A stretch of DNA of 6,564 nucleotides from an uncultured Collinsella sp. (GCA_902470895.1 CABRID010000108.1:1-6564), one strand, 5' to 3'. Numbered from the stretch's first letter, positions 1-5,221 are shown. Made by a program: numbers and translations. Notes: generated by a model from the letters alone, not told the origin.

Positions 1-50
1 TACGATATCAGCCTCGGTCTCGTGGGCTCGGAGATGTGTATAAGAGACAG
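1..50 (+). other. Sequencing-library adapter (Nextera read-2 / P7 side), not genomic
   Basis: Bases 32-50 are the 19-base Tn5 mosaic end AGATGTGTATAAGAGACAG, preceded at 17-31 by the rest of the Nextera read-2 adapter. Bases 9-16 (CAGCCTCG) are the reverse complement of the index read at the other contig end (6553-6560), and 1-8 (TACGATAT) is the end of P7 with one mismatch to the expected TACGAGAT. Translating this stretch gives peptides such as MGSEMCIRDS and MYKRQ, which are adapter artefacts and not protein N-termini. Genomic sequence begins at 51. Confidence 0.97.
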
Positions 51-94
51 CCTACAAATACAAGCTCCGAGGCACCGGCCAGGTCCGCCCCTAA
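51..94 (+). CDS. Possible 3' end of an unidentified gene (5' truncated)
   Basis: In the frame beginning at base 53 the insert reads YKYKLRGTGQVRP and then stops at TAA (92-94). The fragment is too short to identify. The case for a real gene end is positional: the stop lies exactly where the 45-base repeat begins, and a perfect terminator follows, the same order seen after the HD-domain gene and the CarD-like gene. The other two forward frames stay open through the repeat and the terminator, which argues against them. Thirteen codons could be open by chance, so the call rests on the analogy. Confidence 0.4.
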
Positions 95-137
95 ACCTAC
101 CAAAAAGGGACAGGTTTATTTTGGCAGGTTTTATCTG
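93..137 (+). repeat. 45-base 3'UTR palindromic repeat, copy 1
   Basis: This is one of three near-identical copies (others at 863-907 on + and 2108-2152 on -). Inverted arms AACCTACCAAAA (94-105) and TTTTGGCAGGTT (119-130) enclose a 13-base loop containing GGGACAGG, followed by the tail TTATCTG. It differs from copy 3 at two positions, 93 and 99; the change at 99 puts one mismatch in the stem. It starts inside the TAA at 92-94 and ends seven bases before the terminator stem at 145. The function is unknown; by its palindrome and nearby RAYT gene it is REP-like. Confidence 0.85.
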
Positions 138-144
138 CGGTTTT

Positions 145-172
145 GCCGGGCGACGCGTTCGCCCGGCTTTTT
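145..172 (+). terminator. Intrinsic terminator of the truncated upstream gene
   Basis: A perfect 9-bp stem, GCCGGGCGA (145-153) with TCGCCCGGC (159-167), has a 5-base loop and is followed by TTTTT (168-172). It ends transcription arriving from left of the contig, so the HD-domain gene at 266 probably needs its own promoter in 173-253. No convincing -35/-10 pair was found there; TACGAT at 217 is a weak -10 candidate. Confidence 0.85.
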
Positions 173-265
173 CCTCCGCATGCTTTTTCTGCCTTTCGGC
201 TTGAGCCGCGGCGATATACGATAGTGACACCGTGTCTTAGCACCGACTCACCTGGAGGTATTGCC

Positions 266-865
266 ATGTCCCAGACGCTTTCCGCCGGAATCACCCGCGA
301 CCGTGCGTTCGAATTGCTCAACGAGCACAACAAGGACCCGTTCCACATCACCCACGGCGAAACGGTCGAGGGCACCATGCGCTACTTTGCGCGCGAGTTC
401 GACCCCGAGAACGAGGAGTTTTGGGGCATCGTCGGTTTGCTGCACGACCTGGATTGGGAGGAGCATGAGGACGATCCCGTGAACCACACCATCTATGCGG
501 CCGAGATCCTTGAGGGCGAGGGTGCCTCTCCCGAACTCATTCGCGCTATTCAGACGCACACGTCCGATTTCAATACCTCGCTGCCCAAGCCCGAGCTGCA
601 GATGGAGAAGATCCTGTTTGCTTGCGACGAGCTCACCGGCCTGATCGGTGCTGCCGTGATCATGCGTCCGAGCAAGAGCGTCATGGACTTTACGGCCAAG
701 TCGCTCAAGAAGAAGTTCAAGGACAAGCGCTTTGCCGCCGGCTGCTCGCGCGACGTGATTTCGCAGGGCGCCGAGATGCTCGGCTGGGAGCTCCCCGAGC
801 TCTTTGACCGCACCATCGCGGCCATGCAGTCCTTCGCGCCCGACCGCGACACCTTCCAGGCCTAA
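266..865 (+). CDS. HD-domain (HD/HDIG-type) phosphohydrolase family protein
   Basis: The protein has 199 residues from the ATG at 266, chosen because GGAGGT (254-259) lies seven bases upstream. An in-frame ATG at 143 would put the terminator inside the gene. The metal-binding pattern of the HD superfamily is visible: H30, H60-D61 in GLLHDLDW, H74 or H98, and D121 in ACDELTG. The family comprises metal-dependent phosphohydrolases, but substrate varies widely and none can be assigned here. There is no signal peptide or membrane segment, so it is probably cytoplasmic. The small single-domain form resembles uncharacterised HDIG proteins common in Firmicutes and Actinobacteria. It appears monocistronic, with a terminator before and after it. 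Its TAA stop (863-865) forms the first three bases of repeat copy 2. Confidence 0.85.
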   Translation: MSQTLSAGITRDRAFELLNEHNKDPFHITHGETVEGTMRYFAREFDPENEEFWGIVGLLHDLDWEEHEDDPVNHTIYAAEILEGEGASPELIRAIQTHTSDFNTSLPKPELQMEKILFACDELTGLIGAAVIMRPSKSVMDFTAKSLKKKFKDKRFAAGCSRDVISQGAEMLGWELPELFDRTIAAMQSFAPDRDTFQA

Positions 866-907
866 CCTGCCAAATTGGGACAGGTTTATTTTGGTAGATT
901 TTATCTG
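863..907 (+). repeat. 45-base 3'UTR palindromic repeat, copy 2
   Basis: This copy begins with the stop codon of the HD-domain gene (TAACCTGCC) and ends TTTTATCTG two bases before the terminator stem. It differs from copy 3 at four of 45 positions: TT for AA at 875-876, T for C at 895 and A for G at 898. The last two leave a G-T wobble and one mismatch in the stem, so this is the most degraded copy. It faces copy 3 in inverted orientation across the transposase gene. Confidence 0.88.
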
Positions 908-909
908 GG

Positions 910-948
910 AAAACGCTTCCGTTGGACGTTATTCAGCGGAAGCGTTTT
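910..948. terminator. Bidirectional intrinsic terminator between convergent genes
   Basis: A perfect 12-bp stem, AAAACGCTTCCG (910-921) with CGGAAGCGTTTT (937-948), encloses a 15-base loop. The arms begin with A and end with T on both strands, so it can terminate the HD-domain gene from the left and the transposase gene from the right, although the U tract is short (TTTTCT on +, TTTTCCC on -). Confidence 0.8.
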
Positions 949-968
949 CTGTTTGACATGGAGACGCT

Positions 969-1008
969 GGCGAATGCGGTGCCTCGCGGCAGGCAGTTGC
1001 GCTTCGCC
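969..1008. repeat. REP-like imperfect palindrome next to the transposase gene
   Basis: Outer arms GGCGAA-T-GCG (969-978) and CGCTTCGCC (1000-1008) pair over nine positions with one bulged T. Inner arms TGCC (980-983) and GGCA (988-991) close a 4-base loop. The structure is GC-rich, lies 26 bases beyond the transposase stop codon, and is not followed by a T run, so it is not a typical terminator. RAYT genes are commonly flanked by REP palindromes, which makes a REP-type role plausible. Only one copy of this hairpin is in the window. Confidence 0.45.
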
Positions 1009-1034
1009 GTATCCGTAACTCGGTAAACGCGACG

Positions 1035-1793
1035 TTAGGACGCGTTCTTGATAATCCATGTTCCCAGTCCGGTCAGCAGCTGAACCTGCTTAACCGTTAG
1101 CCCTTGTTTTCGAAGCGCGAGAATCGCCTCATTGCGAAGTGGCTTGGAGACGGATTTAAGTTCCGTCGGAGCACATCCTGCGACACTCTGCACGATTGCC
1201 GTGCCAAATTCGCATAGATCTTCCTCGCGAACCTTGGCTGTTGCGCTGGGGCGATAGGGAAGCGACGGCGTGCTTTCCATGAGCTTAAGGTATGAGCGAG
1301 GTGTTGGGAATAAAACACCGACAACGCTGCCGGTGACATGCGGCCGTGACCTGGCGCTCATTAGATACTCGCGATGGCTGCTCCAGGGATATTCGTCATA
1401 TGCCGCCAGTCCTGCTTTTTGTGGATTCAGATGGATGTATCGAATTGCTTCGAGTAAATATACTTCCGACTTAATGGGCGAATCCCAAAACCGTTCCTGA
1501 AACACGTGGCCGATATGCCCTGTCCGCGCATTGTACCTGCCCGCATACGATACGGCTACCGCGTGCATCGCGTCGCTCTTACGGTCGTCCGGATCGTCGA
1601 TGAGTAGATGAATGTGGCTCCCCATAAGACACCAAGCGATAAGCTCGATATTGTGTTTGGGGAGGATCGCATCGAGGATCTGAAGCATGGCGATTCGGTC
1701 CTCGGCATCGTCAAACAGCAATTGCCCTCCGTTTCCACGCAACGTGACGTGGAAATAACCGGTTGGTGACTTTGAACGAGGTTTTCTCGGCAT
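1035..1793 (-). CDS. REP-associated tyrosine transposase (RAYT; Y1/HUH, IS200-like)
   Basis: The 252-residue protein starts at the ATG at 1793, preceded on its strand by AAAGGAGG. The open frame extends to 2003, but those 70 residues lack family similarity and a ribosome site. The Y1-transposase core is clear: N-terminal YFHVTLRGN, the metal-binding HUH motif H60-I61-H62 in LMGSHIHLLI, then GHVFQERFW (95-103), RYIHLNPQKAGL (118-129) and YPWSSHREYL (135-144). Y119 is the likely catalytic tyrosine, with Y112 an alternative. Residues about 218-247 (NEAILALRKQGLTVKQVQLL) resemble a helix-turn-helix. The family cuts and joins single-stranded DNA at REP-type hairpins and is usually a single domesticated chromosomal gene. 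All key motifs are intact, so it appears functional. It is convergent with the HD-domain gene and lies between two inverted copies of the 45-base repeat. Confidence 0.9.
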   Translation of the reverse strand: MPRKPRSKSPTGYFHVTLRGNGGQLLFDDAEDRIAMLQILDAILPKHNIELIAWCLMGSHIHLLIDDPDDRKSDAMHAVAVSYAGRYNARTGHIGHVFQERFWDSPIKSEVYLLEAIRYIHLNPQKAGLAAYDEYPWSSHREYLMSARSRPHVTGSVVGVLFPTPRSYLKLMESTPSLPYRPSATAKVREEDLCEFGTAIVQSVAGCAPTELKSVSKPLRNEAILALRKQGLTVKQVQLLTGLGTWIIKNAS

Positions 1794-2037
1794 GGCCCCT
1801 CCTTTAGCTTGGATGGGCTGAAGATACCTCATTCGGGGGCTTCGGTTGTCGAGATTCAGTTCACCGACTATAGCTGCTACCTGCCGAAATATAATTGCGT
1901 TTTCAAATTGATGCTTTTTAATGGTAATTGAGTAAGACGGGCGCGCTTGTTGTGGATGCGGGCGTTGGTTACGTCGATCTGGACGGCCCTTGCGTGATGT
2001 CATCGCAAATGGGCTTCACGCATTTTTACGGCGATAG
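1794..2037. other. Intergenic region upstream of the transposase gene
   Basis: This belongs to a gene-free stretch of about 350 bases (1794-2149) between two minus-strand genes. The part near 1880-1930 is AT-rich and could hold the transposase promoter. On the minus strand TATAGT (1872-1867) and TATATT (about 1893-1888) look like -10 boxes, but neither has a matching -35 at the right distance, so none is called. The remainder of the stretch holds the terminator and repeat copy 3 of the CarD-like gene. Confidence 0.4.
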
Positions 2038-2083
2038 AAAAATGGTCGGGCGCTCTTAAACAAAACGGAGCACCCGACCATTT
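2038..2083 (-). terminator. Intrinsic terminator of the CarD-like gene
   Basis: Arms AAATGGTCGGGCGCTC (2040-2055) and GAGCACCCGACCATTT (2068-2083) pair at 15 of 16 positions. Read on the minus strand the stem ends in ATTTTTCT, a good U tract; on the plus strand it ends ATTTACTG, which is weaker. It lies 24 bases beyond repeat copy 3 and so closes the 3' untranslated region of the gene starting at 2635, insulating the transposase gene. Confidence 0.85.
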
Positions 2084-2107
2084 ACTGATTGTTTGTTGAT
2101 GTTTGGC

Positions 2108-2152
2108 CAGATAAAACCTGCCAAAATAAACCTGTCCCTTTTTGGCAGGTTA
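2108..2152 (-). repeat. 45-base 3'UTR palindromic repeat, copy 3 (perfect stem)
   Basis: On the minus strand this copy begins TAACCTGCCAAAAAGGGACA at 2152, where TAA is the stop codon of the CarD-like gene, and ends TTTTATCTG at 2108. Its arms AACCTGCCAAAA and TTTTGGCAGGTT pair perfectly over 12 bp around a 13-base loop. It is probably nearest to the consensus. The left arm can alternatively pair by its AACCTG with the internal CAGGTT of the loop, giving two mutually exclusive hairpins. Confidence 0.9.
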
Positions 2153-2635
2153 ATTGAGGGCGGCTTGGGCTAGGCGGGCTTCGGCGGCCTCCTCGGTGAC
2201 GCCCAAGGCCACGGCGAACTCCTCGATGGAGCGGCGTTTGGCTTCCTTGAGTACGCGCATGTAGTAGGAGCTGGGCTTTTTATCAGCTTCCTCGGCCTGG
2301 CGAATGCGGTGCATCATGGTCTTTGCCACGCGGACCGTCTCGGGCGCACCCAGCTTGAGCTGCTGCTTAAAGTGCGTCTCCTCAAGTGAGCTGTTGCGCT
2401 CGGTGAAGGTGTCGCACTCCAGCTCGTCATAGTGGCTCAGCAGGTGCTCGGCATCTTGCTCAGAGATGGCGGCGTGCAAACGATCGGCCTGCGCCACGGG
2501 GTACATGAGGATCGTCTGCGCATGTCCCTGCTTGGTCTCGAGCAGCAGCATGGGCTGCGGCGTGTCGTCCCTAAAACCGACGACGGTGCAGACTCCCTGA
2601 CCCGGATGAATGACGTGTTGACCGATTGAGAACAT
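2150..2635 (-). CDS. CarD-family transcriptional regulator
   Basis: The protein has 161 residues from the ATG at 2635, with GGAGG (2644-2640) four bases upstream. The N-terminus MFSIGQHVIHPGQGVCTVVG matches the start of the CarD/TRCF RNA-polymerase-interacting domain (about residues 1-60): a Tudor-like fold that binds the beta subunit. Residues about 65-161 are predicted helical and charged, matching the CarD C-terminal domain that contacts promoter DNA upstream of -10. Length is normal for the family. Characterised CarD proteins stabilise the open complex at rRNA and other promoters; whether this one activates or represses cannot be told from sequence. It diverges from argS across 342 bases. 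Its transcript ends with repeat copy 3 and then a terminator. Confidence 0.87.
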   Translation of the reverse strand: MFSIGQHVIHPGQGVCTVVGFRDDTPQPMLLLETKQGHAQTILMYPVAQADRLHAAISEQDAEHLLSHYDELECDTFTERNSSLEETHFKQQLKLGAPETVRVAKTMMHRIRQAEEADKKPSSYYMRVLKEAKRRSIEEFAVALGVTEEAAEARLAQAALN

Positions 2636-2649
2636 GCTGCCTCCAACTT

Positions 2650-2665
2650 ATACGAATTTACGTAT
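2650..2665. promoter_or_regulatory. Inverted repeat upstream of the CarD-like gene, possible operator
   Basis: ATACG (2650-2654) and CGTAT (2661-2665) form a 16-base dyad with a 6-base AT spacer. It lies 5 bases upstream of the ribosome site and over the start point expected from the -10 candidate at 2670-2678. Placement suits a repressor operator or a 5'UTR hairpin. There is no evidence for the binding protein. Confidence 0.3.
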
Positions 2666-2669
2666 GTCT

Positions 2670-2678
2670 AGAATAACA
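2670..2678 (-). promoter_or_regulatory. Candidate extended -10 promoter of the CarD-like gene
   Basis: On the minus strand TGTTATTCT has the TG-N extension and a 4/6 match to TATAAT. No clear -35 is found 16-18 bases upstream. A start near 2663 would give a leader of about 28 bases. It shares the TG-T extension with the better candidate upstream of 5361. Confidence 0.28.
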
Positions 2679-2786
2679 CGCTGACGTGCGCAAATTCTCA
2701 CTTTATGCAGGAAAAGCACACAACTCCGATAGGTAAGAGTATTCGATAACAGACGCAGCTCATTCACACTTTTATGCATTTTCAAC

Positions 2787-2805
2787 GCCTGCATAATCTG
2801 CAGGC
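2787..2805. other. Short inverted repeat in the divergent CarD-like/argS intergenic region
   Basis: GCCTGCA (2787-2793) and TGCAGGC (2799-2805) form a perfect 7-bp dyad with a 5-base spacer. No T run follows on either strand, so it is not a terminator. It is about 80 bases upstream of the argS promoter candidate and could be a protein-binding site. The rest of this 342-base gap (2636-2977) holds the two promoter candidates and nothing else recognisable. Confidence 0.3.
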
Positions 2806-2881
2806 AGACCGGCATCTTTGAGTGACTCCATACAAGCTGTAGTCAATTTTGTGCATATGCAATATCGATTGGCTTTACCCT

Positions 2882-2910
2882 GCGACAGTGCCCGTCGCTT
2901 GTGATAGAGT
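2882..2910 (+). promoter_or_regulatory. Candidate sigma-70-type promoter of argS
   Basis: GCGACA (2882-2887, 4/6 to TTGACA) and TAGAGT (2905-2910, 4/6 to TATAAT) are separated by the optimal 17 bases. Transcription from about 2917 would leave a leader of about 60 bases before argS, with no T-box-like length or structure visible. Confidence 0.42.
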
Positions 2911-2977
2911 GCTACAAACTCTGGCTTTTGCCCTACGAGTGACCAAGAGCTCGGGGGCTTTAACACAAGGAGGATCT

Positions 2978-4831
2978 ATGCCCGAGAAGATTGAAGAGCT
3001 GGTACGCGCTGCGCTTGCTGCGGCCCAGGAGGCCGGCGACCTTTCCGCATTTGAACTTGACGATTGCGCTATCGAGCGACCGGCTGACACTTCTCATGGC
3101 GAGTGGACCTCTACCATGGCCCTGAAGTCCGCCAAGCTGGCCCACTGCGCCCCGCGCAAGATCGCCGAGGCCATCGTTGCCCATATGCCCGAGGACCCCG
3201 CGATTGAGAAAGTCGAGATCGCAGGCCCTGGCTTCATCAACTTCTACCTCTCCGTTGCCGTCAAGAATGCCATCTTTGGCGAGGCTCGCGAGAAGGGCAT
3301 GGACTTCGCTAAGTCCAACGTCGGTGGTGGCCTGAAGACCCAGGTCGAGTTCGTTTCCGCCAACCCCGTCGGCCCCATGCACATTGGCCACGGCCGCTGG
3401 GCCGCGCTGGGCGACTCGCTCTGCCGTGTTATGGACCACGCCGGTTACGACATCCAGCGTGAGTTCTACATCAACGACCACGGCTCTCAGATGAACACCT
3501 TCGGCAACTCCATCAGCACGCGCTATATGCAGCTTGCCGACATCATCGCCAAGCAGGGCGTGGATATCGACGAGGCTCACAAGATCTTGATCGCCGACCG
3601 CGACGCCTTTGTCGCCGACGAGAACGACGAGCATCCCGAGACCCATCCGTATCAGGACAACTTTGCCGAGACCCTGGGCAAGGACTCCTACGGCGGCGAC
3701 TACATCATCGACGAGGCTGCTGAGTTCTGGCGCACCGACGGCGATAAGTGGGTCGACGCCGATCCTCAGGAGCGCATGGAGAGCTTCCGCGAGCGCGGCT
3801 ACGTAAAGATGGTCGACAACATGCGCGACCTCTGCCACGCCGTCAATTGCGACTTCGATCGTTGGTTCTCCGAGCGCTCGCTGTATGTGAAGGACACCGA
3901 GGGCGAGACCGCCGGCACCTCCGCCGTCGACCGCGCTTTTGAGAAGCTCGACAAGATGGGCTACCTCTATACCAAGGACGGCGCCCTGTGGTTCCGTTCC
4001 ACCGATCTGGGCGACGACAAGGACCGCGTGCTGATCAAGTCCGACGGCGAGTACACCTACTTTGCCTCCGACGTCGCCTATCACTGGGATAAGTTCCAGC
4101 GCGTCGACCACGTCATCGACATCTGGGGCGCCGACCACCACGGCTACATCGAGCGCGTCCGCTGCGTCTGCGATGCCTTGGGTTACCCCGGCAAGTTCGA
4201 GGTTCTGCTGGGCCAGCTCGTCAACCTGCTGCGTAACGGCAAGCCCGTCCGTATGTCCAAGCGCAAGGGCACCATGGTGACCCTGCAGGAGCTCGTCGAC
4301 GAGGTTGGCTCCGACGCCGCTCGTTACACGCTCATCTCCAAGAGCTCCAACCAGATGGTCGACTTCGATATCGAGGCCGTCAAGAAGCGCGACAACTCCA
4401 ACCCGGTCTATTACGTGCAGTACGCTCACGCCCGCGTGTGCTCCATCCTGCGTCGTGCCGCTGACGTTACGCCCGAGCAGGCTGACGAGATGGGCATGAA
4501 GGCCGTTGCCGCCAAGGCCATCGGTGAGAACGTCGATTACTCGCTGCTGACCGACCCGACCGAGCTCGCCCTTTCGCGTAAGCTCAACGAGCTCACCGAC
4601 CTCATCGCCAGCTGCGCTCGCGACCGCGCTCCGTTCCGTCTGACGCACTTTGCCGAGGAGCTCGCCGGCGACTTCCACAGCTTCTATGCTGCTTGCCAGG
4701 TGCTGCCGAGCGAGGGCCGTCCCGTCGACCCCGAGCTTTCGCGTGCCCGTCTGGCCGCTTGCGATGCCGTCCGCGTGACGCTCGCCCTGGTGCTCACCCT
4801 TGTTGGTGTCTCCGCTCCCGAGCAGATGTAA
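2978..4831 (+). CDS. argS: Arginyl-tRNA synthetase
   Basis: This cytoplasmic class I synthetase charges tRNA-Arg with arginine using ATP. The ATG at 2978 follows AAGGAGG (2967-2973) and gives 617 residues, slightly longer than the usual 550-590. The ArgRS N-terminal additional domain spans about 1-115, with IAGPGFINFYLS at 81-92. The catalytic domain carries SANPVGPMHIGHGRW with HIGH at 135-138, EFYINDHGSQMNTFG at 162-176, and the KMSKS-equivalent RMSKR at 425-429. The DALR anticodon-binding domain begins near 475 (NPVYYVQYAHAR) and ends with the typical VSAPEQM. Extra length lies around 190-262, an acidic segment in the region after the INDxG motif. The gene appears monocistronic, with its own promoter candidate and a terminator 45 bases after the stop. 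Antisense frames are also long, a side effect of codon bias. Confidence 0.97.
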   Translation: MPEKIEELVRAALAAAQEAGDLSAFELDDCAIERPADTSHGEWTSTMALKSAKLAHCAPRKIAEAIVAHMPEDPAIEKVEIAGPGFINFYLSVAVKNAIFGEAREKGMDFAKSNVGGGLKTQVEFVSANPVGPMHIGHGRWAALGDSLCRVMDHAGYDIQREFYINDHGSQMNTFGNSISTRYMQLADIIAKQGVDIDEAHKILIADRDAFVADENDEHPETHPYQDNFAETLGKDSYGGDYIIDEAAEFWRTDGDKWVDADPQERMESFRERGYVKMVDNMRDLCHAVNCDFDRWFSERSLYVKDTEGETAGTSAVDRAFEKLDKMGYLYTKDGALWFRSTDLGDDKDRVLIKSDGEYTYFASDVAYHWDKFQRVDHVIDIWGADHHGYIERVRCVCDALGYPGKFEVLLGQLVNLLRNGKPVRMSKRKGTMVTLQELVDEVGSDAARYTLISKSSNQMVDFDIEAVKKRDNSNPVYYVQYAHARVCSILRRAADVTPEQADEMGMKAVAAKAIGENVDYSLLTDPTELALSRKLNELTDLIASCARDRAPFRLTHFAEELAGDFHSFYAACQVLPSEGRPVDPELSRARLAACDAVRVTLALVLTLVGVSAPEQM

Positions 4832-4876
4832 TCTGCGGGTCATTTGACCGTACAGACTTGGTTTAACTAAGCCTTG

Positions 4877-4910
4877 AAAGCCCGATCTCCCACGGAGGTC
4901 GGGCTTTTTT
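4877..4910 (+). terminator. Intrinsic terminator of argS
   Basis: GCCCGATCTCC (4880-4890) pairs with GGAGGTCGGGC (4894-4904) through 11 positions with one wobble and a 3-base loop, followed by TTTTTT (4905-4910). Flanking AAA/TTT can extend the stem. Unlike the other three terminators behind ordinary genes here, it is not preceded by the 45-base repeat. Confidence 0.92.
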
Positions 4911-4954
4911 GCAAACGCCGACGTATTGACGAATTTGGAACTGCTGGAAATACG

Positions 4955-5104
4955 AAACTATGCCGGTTTACTACGATGAATTGAGATATTCCAACCACGC
5001 CGGCTTTTAGCTAAAAAGTGCAAGGCATCTACCTGCGGTTTTTGTTCAACAAGTTTCGGAGTGGTCGCGGTTGAGCGATTCATCGTAGTAAACCGCCATA
5101 GTTT
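4955..5104. repeat. 150-base element bounded by 27-base inverted repeats (MITE-like or structured RNA)
   Basis: Bases 4955-4981 and 5078-5104 are inverted repeats matching at 26 of 27 positions (the exception is C4963). Each contains GTTTACTACGATGAAT or its complement. The 96-base interior has further pairing potential, including CAACC (4992-4996) with GGTTG (5069-5073) and the 12-base palindrome TTTTAGCTAAAA (5005-5016). No ORF of note, no T run at either end and no convincing flanking target duplication were seen. It could be a non-autonomous mobile element, a long RNA hairpin or a recombination site. It sits 45 bases after the argS terminator, a tolerant insertion position. Confidence 0.75.
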
Positions 5105-5140
5105 TGGCGGAGGCAGTCAGATTTGTGGGCGGTAAACCAA

Positions 5141-5187
5141 AGAGTGTCCCTTTTGAATAGTCGTTTAAGAACGTCCCCAATGACTAA
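5141..5187 (-). repeat. GGGAC-type degenerate repeat upstream of the probable rho promoter
   Basis: On the minus strand this holds two imperfect direct units, ATTGGGGACGTTCTTAA and then CAAAAGGGACACTCTTTGG, sharing GGGACnnTCTT. The ten bases AAAAGGGACA (5154-5145) also occur in copies 1 and 3 of the 45-base repeat, suggesting related RAYT-linked families. It lacks the stem arms of the 45-base repeat. Family membership is inferred from within-window similarity only. Confidence 0.4.
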
Positions 5188-5188
5188 G

Positions 5189-5216
5189 TTGCAGGTGGCG
5201 GCGGTTGTGTTACACT
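5189..5216 (+). promoter_or_regulatory. Candidate extended -10 promoter for the probable rho gene
   Basis: TTGCAG (5189-5194, TTG conserved) lies 16 bases before TACACT (5211-5216, 4/6), which is preceded by TG-T, making an extended -10 element. The expected start near 5223 gives a leader of about 138 bases, long for a simple gene. Confidence 0.48.
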
Positions 5217-5221
5217 AACGC

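Noticed and set aside
22..224. Forward reading frames starting MGSEMCIRDS and MYKRQ
   Set aside because: They start inside the sequencing adapter and run through the repeat and a perfect terminator.
143..265. Upstream ATG at 143 for the HD-domain gene
   Set aside because: It lies inside the terminator hairpin region and lacks a ribosome site; the ATG at 266 has GGAGGT at ideal spacing and begins the family-like sequence.
1794..2003. 70-residue N-terminal extension of the transposase frame
   Set aside because: There is no ribosome site at the far start and no RAYT-like sequence; AAAGGAGG precedes the ATG at 1793, where the conserved domain begins.
93..2152. CRISPR array
   Set aside because: The three repeat copies are dispersed over 2 kb, in both orientations, without regular spacers or cas genes.
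2772..2966. 64-codon minus-strand frame between the CarD-like gene and argS
   Set aside because: It overlaps the argS promoter and ribosome site on the other strand and has no recognisable domain or convincing ribosome site.
2960..4843. 627-codon open frame antisense to argS
   Set aside because: This is a shadow of strong codon bias: the sense gene avoids TTA, CTA and TCA codons, so the complementary frame lacks stops. The product has a repetitive Val/Leu/Gly/Asp composition and no domain.
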